Origin: Rutstroemia sp. NJR-2017a BVV2
Taxonomy: Eukaryota; Ascomycota; Leotiomycetes; Helotiales; Rutstroemiaceae
NCBI GenBank assembly: GCA_002946415.1
Contig: NJPS01000012.1
Location: forward strand, 372,001-436,000
Length of the DNA stretch: 64,000 bases
Reading direction: 5' to 3'
In this document: one piece after another, positions 56,752-64,000 of the stretch
Position numbering within the stretch: position 1 is the first letter of the stretch
How the letters are laid out: each line of letters starts with the position of its first letter
Made by a program: the position numbers and the translations under genes
Notes under the pieces: model-generated
Seen by the model: only the letters and a program-made list of their open reading frames with translations
What the model was told of the DNA's origin: nothing
Databases searched by the model: none

Positions 56752-59700
56752 ATGGAGTCTTGGAACAATAACTCGAATGGTAAATTCCCTATATACGCTA
56801 ATGGAGAGTCCATAAATTCGCGCCTGGAACATCGATCTGGAAGTTCAGACCCACGGCCAGAATATCCCGACGATGACAAAAGAGTGAACGCTTACGATTA
56901 TGTTGCACAAGGCCATGGACCATCGAACTCACTGAATCCGCGCCCAACAAATGGCCAGTACGCAAACGATCATTCGAACAACCCCCCCCGTCTTCCCGCA
57001 TATGACCCGGCTGCTTTGCTGAACCCTCGAGGTGCACAAAATGGATCAAATTCACACACCTTTGGACAACCCAAACTTTCCGCCAGACCAGCGCCTTCTC
57101 CTCAGCCTATCTTCGAGTTTGCCAGTCCTTGGGGCTCCCCTGCGACTCCGGCTACATCAGTTTCGAGTGGTGCCCCTTCTGACAGGAAACATGGATTCGC
57201 ACAATACGGAAACGGACAGATGCAGGGCATGGCAAGTTTTGTGGATCGCATGCACAATGTCACAGATCGCGATATGGTACCTCAGAAGCGCCGAAAATGT
57301 GAAAATTCATGTGGAGAGGGCAGCGGATCGCAGTTCCATGGTAGTTCGAGCGGGGGGGCCTTCGGAAGTTATATCAAAGAGCAAAGGGCAGAGGGACAAA
57401 AAGAAGGCGCAGGGAAACAAGTTCACGACTTATCTACGGTTGATGACGATGAAGACGTCCAAATAATAGGCGATGAGCTGAGCAAGGAGGTCTGCTATGG
57501 ACGCATTGAAGGAGCAGATATCAATGCCTTTAAGGTGCCGACACCAAAACCTGGACAACAAGCCTTTCAGCCTGGCTACTGGCCGCAGGTGAAGATTGTT
57601 CTGAGGAGACCGTATGGACAAAAGACAACTGTAATTCACGCCGCTGATAGTACACGAGAAATAATAGGTTGCATTGATGTCAACACAGCCCTCGGTCTTG
57701 CCCCGCTCCTTGACTCGCAGTACAGCATCAGGACCACTGCGCGGATTCTTACGAGACCCAAGAAACCTGATGATGAGCCACCAGGCTCCGCTGTCTCTGT
57801 ACGTTACGGTTTAGACGTCAACCTGTATGGACCTAAAAGGTATGCTATTGCTGTTGGTCGACATCTTTCGCAGAAGCAAGTATGGCTACGGACTCCACTT
57901 TTTGTCGAGGCAGGGGTGGAATTGTACAATCCGCATGCTATAGAGAAGACGCAAAGACCCTCTCAGCCCGCGCGGCCATATTCATCTTATGCATCGCGTT
58001 CCCAAGGACCCGTCCGGACAACGGAAGAAATTCGAAATGACGTCTTGGGCGTCTTCGATTCGTTGCAGAAGTCTGAAAACTTGCCAGAAATGGATCCTAG
58101 TCCTTTGATTACCACGGAGCTGCTTAAACATCAGAAACAAGGTCTATATTTCATGACAAATAGGGAGAAAGAACACGATTACGGAAAAGATGAAAAGTCC
58201 AACAACTCGCTTTGGAGGGTTGTCTTTGGAAACAACGGACAGAGGTCATATTATAATGTCATCACCGGGGATCAGGAGCGCAAAAGTCCACCACAAGTCC
58301 TCGGTGGTATACTCGCTGATATGATGGGACTCGGCAAAACTCTTACCACTCTATCTGTGATTGCTACTACTCTTGACGATGCCAAGGAATGGGCGAAATT
58401 GACGCCATCACAGCCGGAAGAGAGAGAGCTACCAAAGTCCAAGGCTAGCAAGAACCCCGCTCAACCAAAGGTTGAACCAGCTCCTCTTGCTCTGAATTGC
58501 AAGACGACGTTATTGGTCGCTCCCCTGAGTGTTGTTGCAAATTGGGAAGAGCAGATCAAGCAGCATACCAAACCTGGCTCATTAAAGTACTATATCTATC
58601 ATGGCACTAGTCGTATCAAGGACGTCAAAAAGCTGGCTGAGTACGATATTATCATTACGACATACGGATCTGTGGCCAGCGAGTTCAATTTCAGAAACAA
58701 GCAAAAGAAGGGAAATTATCCTCTCGAGGAGATGAATTGGTTCAGGATAGTCCTTGATGAAGCGCACATGATCCGAGAACAGTCTACTCTACAATTCAAA
58801 GCTATTTGCAGATTATCAGCACAGCGGAGATGGGCCTGCACAGGTACACCGGTCCAGAACAGACTAGAAGATTTGGGTGCATTGATGACGTTCCTTCGTT
58901 TTAAACCGTTTGATGGGAGCGGATTCAGCCAGTATATCCTATCTCCTTTCAAGGTTTGCGACCCCGAGATCATTCCTAAGCTTCGTCTACTGGTTGATAG
59001 TATCACACTTCGTCGACTCAAAGACAAAATCGACCTTCCTAAGCGTCGCGATCACCTCGTCAAGCTCAACTTCAGTGACGAAGAACGCGCGGTATATGAT
59101 ATTTTCGCAAAGAATGCAAGCGACAGAATCAAGGTCATTACAAGCCAACAGGAAAGTAGTTTGGGTGGAAAGACTTATGTCCACATTCTCCAATCCATTT
59201 TACGCCTTCGACTCGTCTGTGCGCATGGCAAAGATTTGTTGTCCGAGGAAGATTTAAAGGTCATGAGCGGGTTAAGCAAGGATTCTGCTATTGATCTCGA
59301 CGGCGACGACTTCGAGGACCACGACGGGTTATCTCCAAAACAAGCGTATGACATGTACAAATTGATGAGAGAAACAAATACTGACGCGTGTCTGATGTGC
59401 AATCGCAAGATTGGACCTCGTGAGGTTGTGGACTCTGATGCTGAGCCTAGGGACGAGGCAATCGGCTACATGACACCTTGCTTTCATATTATATGCAGCG
59501 GATGTATTGACAACTACAAAGCGCAGATGGAAGGAGTCGCTTTGGGATCCGGCTTGGTCGAGTGTCCTACATGCCATCAGCACATTTCGCTCACCTACTT
59601 CCCTCTTAAACAAGGTGGCGTAGACGACGACGAGGATTCTCGAATCAAAGCCAAAGATTCCGGGAAACAAATCAGAGATCTTTCAAATTACAGTGGTCCC

Positions 59701-60258
59701 CACACCAAAACAAAAGCCCTGCTCGACGACCTCCTGCGATCCAAACAAGAATCCGAGAACATGCCCAACGAACCCCCAATCAAAAGCGTCGTCTTTTCCG
59801 GCTGGACATCCCACCTCGATCTCATCCAACTCGCCCTCTCCCACCACTCCATCCCCTACACGCGTCTCGACGGCAAGATGTCCCGCACCGCCCGTGGCGC
59901 CGCGATGGCGCAATTCCGCGACGATCCGTCCATCCTCGTCATCCTTGTCTCCATCACAGCCGGTGGTCTCGGTCTCAATCTCACGTCCGCGAACAAAGTC
60001 TACGTCATGGAGCCGCAGTATAATCCGGCGGCGGAAGCGCAGGCCGTGGATCGTGTGCATAGGTTGGGGCAAAAGAGAGAGGTCCAGACGGTGAGGTATA
60101 TTATGAAAGATAGCTTTGAGGAGAAGATGCTGGATATTCAGGATAAGAAGAAGAAGTTGGCGAGTCTGAGTATGGATGGGCAGGCGGGAGGGAAGCTGGA
60201 TAAGAAGGAGGCGGCGAAGAGGAGGTTGGAGGAGCTGAAGGATTTGTTTAGGAAGTAA
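56752..60258 (+). CDS. SNF2-family DNA helicase/ATPase with RING finger (Rad5/HLTF-like)
   Basis: Intronless, 1168 aa. A disordered N-terminus (about 1-235) is followed by a HIRAN-like region near 245-345 (CYGRIEGADINAFKVPTP...). The ATPase core has Walker A ADMMGLGKT near 522, DEAH near 668, GTPVQNRLED and the C-terminal helicase lobe GLGLNLTSANKVYVMEPQ...QAVDRVHRLGQ near 1063-1100. A C3HC4 RING lies between the lobes (CLMCN...CFHIICSGC...CPTC, about 879-945), the arrangement of Rad5, HLTF and fission-yeast Rrp1/Rrp2-type proteins, which act in post-replication repair as ATP-driven translocases with ubiquitin or SUMO ligase activity. Which subgroup it belongs to needs a tree, so no symbol is given. 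The last 550 bp switch from C-rich to G-rich codons. Confidence 0.93.
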   Translation: MESWNNNSNGKFPIYANGESINSRLEHRSGSSDPRPEYPDDDKRVNAYDYVAQGHGPSNSLNPRPTNGQYANDHSNNPPRLPAYDPAALLNPRGAQNGSNSHTFGQPKLSARPAPSPQPIFEFASPWGSPATPATSVSSGAPSDRKHGFAQYGNGQMQGMASFVDRMHNVTDRDMVPQKRRKCENSCGEGSGSQFHGSSSGGAFGSYIKEQRAEGQKEGAGKQVHDLSTVDDDEDVQIIGDELSKEVCYGRIEGADINAFKVPTPKPGQQAFQPGYWPQVKIVLRRPYGQKTTVIHAADSTREIIGCIDVNTALGLAPLLDSQYSIRTTARILTRPKKPDDEPPGSAVSVRYGLDVNLYGPKRYAIAVGRHLSQKQVWLRTPLFVEAGVELYNPHAIEKTQRPSQPARPYSSYASRSQGPVRTTEEIRNDVLGVFDSLQKSENLPEMDPSPLITTELLKHQKQGLYFMTNREKEHDYGKDEKSNNSLWRVVFGNNGQRSYYNVITGDQERKSPPQVLGGILADMMGLGKTLTTLSVIATTLDDAKEWAKLTPSQPEERELPKSKASKNPAQPKVEPAPLALNCKTTLLVAPLSVVANWEEQIKQHTKPGSLKYYIYHGTSRIKDVKKLAEYDIIITTYGSVASEFNFRNKQKKGNYPLEEMNWFRIVLDEAHMIREQSTLQFKAICRLSAQRRWACTGTPVQNRLEDLGALMTFLRFKPFDGSGFSQYILSPFKVCDPEIIPKLRLLVDSITLRRLKDKIDLPKRRDHLVKLNFSDEERAVYDIFAKNASDRIKVITSQQESSLGGKTYVHILQSILRLRLVCAHGKDLLSEEDLKVMSGLSKDSAIDLDGDDFEDHDGLSPKQAYDMYKLMRETNTDACLMCNRKIGPREVVDSDAEPRDEAIGYMTPCFHIICSGCIDNYKAQMEGVALGSGLVECPTCHQHISLTYFPLKQGGVDDDEDSRIKAKDSGKQIRDLSNYSGPHTKTKALLDDLLRSKQESENMPNEPPIKSVVFSGWTSHLDLIQLALSHHSIPYTRLDGKMSRTARGAAMAQFRDDPSILVILVSITAGGLGLNLTSANKVYVMEPQYNPAAEAQAVDRVHRLGQKREVQTVRYIMKDSFEEKMLDIQDKKKKLASLSMDGQAGGKLDKKEAAKRRLEELKDLFRK

Positions 60259-61554
60259 AGGGTAAAGGGGGTGTGGGGGATGGATGGTGTTTAGGTGTTT
60301 CTCTTTTCTACTTTATACGCGTCAGTTAGTCAGTTATCCGGACTGGCAATTGGTCAGGTCACATATACTAGATTCCCATTTTAGCGTTTGATATGATGGT
60401 TTTTTTCTCTCGATTGGGGCTTGAAAAGAGGGAATTTTGGGGGGATGGGATACGGTGGAGGCTGGTGGCGGCGGGGGGTTTCTCTGAATATAAATTTTTG
60501 CGTTCTGGTTTTATTGATTTCTTGCGCAATACTGTTGCTGGTTTGATGACTTGATTTGGGGATGGGGATACGGGATATGGGGTGGAGTAAGGCATGCGGG
60601 TTATAGGGTTTGCGTTTTAGCGCGGGATGAAAGCTTTTAGAATATGTTTTAGAGGGGGATGCGGAGATGGATGGGTTGGGTTGGGTGGGGGTCTTGGGGG
60701 AGGGGGAAGGGGGGGAGGGGGGGGGAGGGGAGAGGGTGTGGAGGGGGGATGGGAAATGGGGAGAGCAGGGAGGAAGGGGAAGGGGGGATAGGAGATGAGA
60801 TGAGAAAGCATTCAAAGAGAGATAGTGAAGGATGATACCAATAGAATTTCTGTTTGTTTTGTCATACTGTGTCTTGAGTTTAGTGAAGAGTGAGAGATAG
60901 GTTGGTCGGGGTGCGAGTGTGATGTGAACATGTTAGTCGAGGGCTCTTTGTATGATTGGGCCACTCTTCGTCGCTATGTGCTATGTCTCCAGTGAGAATT
61001 CTATACACGCCATGCAATGCATATAAACAAGGGCTCCTCCTCTCGCACTCCGCATCTTCTTTGCTTGCTACTCTGCATCTCATCCAGCGGCAGGATATTG
61101 TTTCCAGCAGATCGGATGCCGGTTCGTGGATCTTGCTACGCTCGCAGGTTGAGTAGTGCGTTAGGTTAGGTCGGGTTAGGTAGTCAGCTTTAGTGTCTAA
61201 GACGTCATGTATGGCGTGGTAGCCTAGGGGAAAATACAAGTATTTGAAGAGGGAAATACTTGAGATGATGATGGACAACTGAATTTGTTTTTTTTAAAGA
61301 ATACCTTTGAGTACCTTCGTTATTCTTTCAATGTAATTCACGACTCTCGAACCGCGACGTATGCGGCGGCATCTCAATCTAGGTTAAACCCACAACAAAG
61401 ACAACAGTTAAAATTTTCATTTTATCCTAAAGAGTGTGTAGTGTAGAGAACTACATATGAAATGACTGATGATGTTCCAATCCAAGAAATTAGTTTTCCA
61501 TTCCCTCGACTCAGATGCCTTTACATCCAGAACGCAAATATCATCCTTCATCCT
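60259..61554. other. Convergent intergenic region with G-rich tract
   Basis: Between the 3' ends of the SNF2 gene and the FAD oxidase. The first 550 bp are strongly G-rich on the plus strand. Long Pro/Ser ORFs on the minus strand are translations of that tract. No gene is supported. Confidence 0.65.
60653..60790 (+). repeat. Extreme G-rich purine tract
   Basis: Dense runs of three to nine consecutive G residues (GGGG, GGGTTGGG, GGGGGGGGG) separated by single A or T bases. Four or more G-runs within 30 bases occur repeatedly, the sequence requirement for G-quadruplexes. Confidence 0.85.
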
Positions 61555-63376
61555 TCATTCCCTCCTCCGTGAAGCCATAGCACGCTGCGCGCCTAGTTCC
61601 TCCTTCGCACGCGCAATTTTCTCAGCACCCGCATCTGTGTGCGGGACACAGAATGTGTTTGCTGTGAAGACTCCATCCGGATCGTGGATGTCTCTCAATT
61701 TACGCAGCCTGTCGTACTTGTCCTGATCCTCATGATACGCGTGCCAGATTTTCGAAAAGTCGTATTCGCCAAACGAACCCCACAGCGGACGCATATCTTT
61801 GGTGCTGAAATTGCCGTGGTTTTCATCCAAGACTTTGCTCTCGTTTTCCTGGAACCATGTGAGCGCCCGGTCTCGCACGTGGTGTTTGTAGAAACAGTCC
61901 AGAGTGACGATCATGGTCGCGTCTCGGAAACTGTACGATGTGCCGTTGTCTTTGTTCTTAACTGTCTGAGAATTGGGTCCGCCGAAAGGTTGGATTTGAG
62001 CGCATATGAAGAGCCCGTCTTCCTCGGGTTTCAAGACCTGCTCCAGGAGCCCGGAAATCCAGTTGGGCCAGTTGGTTTTTCTTAGATCGGTCTTGTCGCT
62101 CATACGCGTGCTCTTGATGTAGGGCCATGGATACTCGCGAACATTATCCAAGATCCACCAGTTGCTCGTCATGTATGACATAGGCGTTGGCTTGAGTTCC
62201 TTATAGTTTAAGCTGTATCCGTCGATGCAACCATCAGATAGTCTATCGAACCAAAGCTTCCTGTCGAAAACATCTTCCGTCTTTAATTGGACCCATTGCG
62301 CCCAGACGACAATCAACCGAGGAGCTCGAGAAATTACCGGTGGGCTCGTCTCAGCGTCAGCTTCGCCAGCAGGGTGTTTAATCTTCTTCAATTCGTCAGG
62401 TGTCTCTGGAAACAGGGCCGCGTAAGTGTTCTTAGCACTGAGCACGTTGAGGCAAACATCATAATTCTGAGCAAGAGGCGACTCCTTCTCGTCGTCTGGG
62501 TCTACACCGTCTGACATCTTAACCACAACGTCGAGGAGCTCTTTAAACTTCTGAGGAGTGTATAGAAATGCGCACTTCATGCCTGTAGAGCCCTCATAAT
62601 CCTCGTCGACCAAGACCTTGAGCGTAAAATGGGTGATGACAGCGTAGTTTCCTGGACTTCCACCGAGTATGGCCCAGAATAGGTCACGATCGCTCTCCTT
62701 CGTAATCCTTCTTGACTTTCCCGTGTGATCCACAATGTCGATCTCAAGGACATAGTCTGCAAGTAGTCCAAAGCTGCGACCAAGTTGGCCATAGCCACCT
62801 GTTTGAACATGGCCTCCGAGATGAACAGCAATACATTGTCCGTGAGGGACAAAAATCTTGTTTTTGTTGCAGTATGCAGCGAATTCTGCCAGAGACCAAC
62901 TGACACTTGTACGGAGGGTTCTGTGGCTCCGCATTAGTGTCCGATCGTCATGGCCTTTGAAAGTTTGCGACAAGTCCATTTGGATGTTGGGTGCAGTGCA
63001 TGATGAATCTCCGCTGTACGAATGTCCTCCTGTGCGAATCGCCACGCCAATTTTGTTCAATCTAGCGTACTCCAATACAGCTCCGATCTCCTGTCTGTTT
63101 CTAGGCTTCACGATCAACCCAGGCAATGTGCGGCTTCGTCTATTATGAGTTAGTATCATATTTTCCATGGATGGATGAAACTTCATCCCCAGAAATGGTG
63201 GGAAGTGGAAACATCAGTGACAAATAAAAAGGGGTTAATTACTTGTGAGAAGTGGTGGCATATTGCACCACTTCCCTTTCATAAAATCCACTGTCTTTCT
63301 TAAAGATATTGTGTGATCCCACAGCTTCAATGAGAGCGTCAAGCCCTTCGGCACAGAAGTCCGCAGAAGTCGTCAT
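61555..63376 (-). CDS. BBE-like FAD-dependent oxidoreductase
   Basis: Two exons, 63376-63243 and 63139-61555, giving 572 aa. The 103-bp intron has an exact TACTAAC branch point and TAG acceptor and joins YATTSH to KRSRTLPGLIVKP; the ORF entry at MKFHPSM lies inside the intron. PCMH-type FAD-binding domain: flavin-linked histidine H84 in RTGGHSYSG, then GGHVQTGGYGQLGRSFGLLAD. The cysteine used for bicovalent flavin linkage in berberine-bridge enzymes is not visible in that segment, so a single His link is likely. The BBE C-terminal motif is near YDRLRKLRDIHDPDGVF. No signal peptide, unlike many secreted family members. Relatives oxidise sugars, alkaloids or secondary metabolites; the substrate here is unknown. 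Confidence 0.88.
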
Positions 63377-64000
63377 GGTGAATCGAGAAGTGTGGAACAG
63401 GTTTTGCTCTACAAAGAAGCCTGTGAGAAGTTGTTTGTATCTTGGATGAGGTGATTCATTCACATATATATATATGTGCTTTTCTTCTTGGGGTGTCAAG
63501 AGCAGCGAGGATTCCTTTCAACGACTCTCACATGCTTTCCTTCTTGGCAGCCAATCCATTGGTTTGACTGCATAATGTAGCAGTGCCACTGACAAGAATC
63601 TGTACTACAGTGTCGTCGCACTATGGCATAGTAGCGGTGTAGTCCATCAATGGGAAGAAGAAAGAAGTCTGCGGTCAGATGTTGCTCTTCTCGGTCGTTG
63701 GCATTGATAGTGTCACTGACTTGTTTCTGGTTATTGGCATTTTCAGCTACCACATATAACCACCGTCCGTAGCAAGTTGAACATGAATGCAATAGTGCGG
63801 ATGCAAAGCACTCCTTGCGTGCTTTACAGCTTTCCACACACCCAGATCAAGTCCCCCAAGAAGAGCTGAAGTACAGATTGGCATTATCGTGCAGTTGATT
63901 TTCGCTGCAGCTAGCTGTAGGTGATAGTGCGGGAATACGCGGCCTTAATTAGCTGCGGATAGCAACTAGATTGAGGATCGTCTTGGTTGATGAAGTGCTG
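63377..64000. other. Upstream flank of FAD oxidase
   Basis: Promoter of the FAD oxidase plus sequence to the window edge. A 113-codon minus-strand frame starts at GTG and has no domain. Nothing else is seen. Confidence 0.5.

Noticed and set aside
61152..61180. GTTAGG-like repeats resembling fungal telomere TTAGGG
   Set aside because: Only three imperfect units with interruptions; insufficient for an interstitial telomere.
63140..63186. FAD oxidase starting at MKFHPSMENM
   Set aside because: Those residues lie in an intron with a perfect TACTAAC branch site; splicing at 63139 joins in frame to a family-like N-terminal exon.

Overview
The window looks like nuclear DNA of a filamentous ascomycete (Pezizomycotina). 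Genes are compact and mostly transcribed singly. Introns are short (about 48-211 bp) with GT...AG ends and CTAAC/CTGAC-type branch points. The gene content is typical of such fungi: a Zn2Cys6 regulator, a LaeA/UMTA-like methyltransferase, URA5, NOG1, CSF1, EF2 and LSB6. A class such as Leotiomycetes is only a guess from the overall feel. No prokaryotic features, CRISPR arrays or intact transposons are visible.

Layout. 1-10 kb: an atypical zinc-finger protein kinase, a small secreted six-cysteine protein, an intron-containing tRNA-Leu(CAA), an M20D amidohydrolase, then a repeat-rich gap. 9-13 kb: a seven-exon Zn2Cys6 transcription factor on the minus strand. 14-25 kb: housekeeping genes for RNA, ribosome and protein quality (RRP8, DDI1, a GNAT acetyltransferase, URA5, NOG1). 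24.5-28.6 kb: a gene-poor stretch of microsatellites. 28.6-30.3 kb: a ten-exon LaeA/UMTA-like methyltransferase with 8-nt and 10-nt exons. 31.7-44.7 kb: a TMEM184/DUF300 membrane protein divergent from the giant lipid-transfer protein CSF1. 45.9-48.8 kb: translation elongation factor 2. 49.5 kb: tRNA-Lys(TTT). 50-56 kb: a doubtful arginine/serine-rich ORF, AIM41 and type II PI 4-kinase LSB6. 56.7-63.4 kb: a Rad5/HLTF-like SNF2 ATPase and a BBE-like FAD oxidoreductase.

There is no operon and no clear biosynthetic cluster. The genes are mostly independent housekeeping functions: ribosome biogenesis and translation (RRP8, NOG1, EF2, two tRNAs), pyrimidine synthesis (URA5), membrane lipids (CSF1, LSB6, possibly DUF300), proteolysis (DDI1) and DNA repair or chromatin (SNF2). 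Accessory-type genes (secreted protein, amidohydrolase, transcription factor, methyltransferase, FAD oxidase) are scattered among them.

All exon models were built by hand. Each was checked for reading-frame continuity across every junction and for agreement with remembered family motifs. The most unusual signals are: a repeated composition pattern in which C-rich DNA changes to G-rich DNA within a few hundred bases, even inside single exons; a DDI1 start codon that appears to be split by an intron; micro-exons in the methyltransferase; and a small structured repeat element near 7.6 kb.
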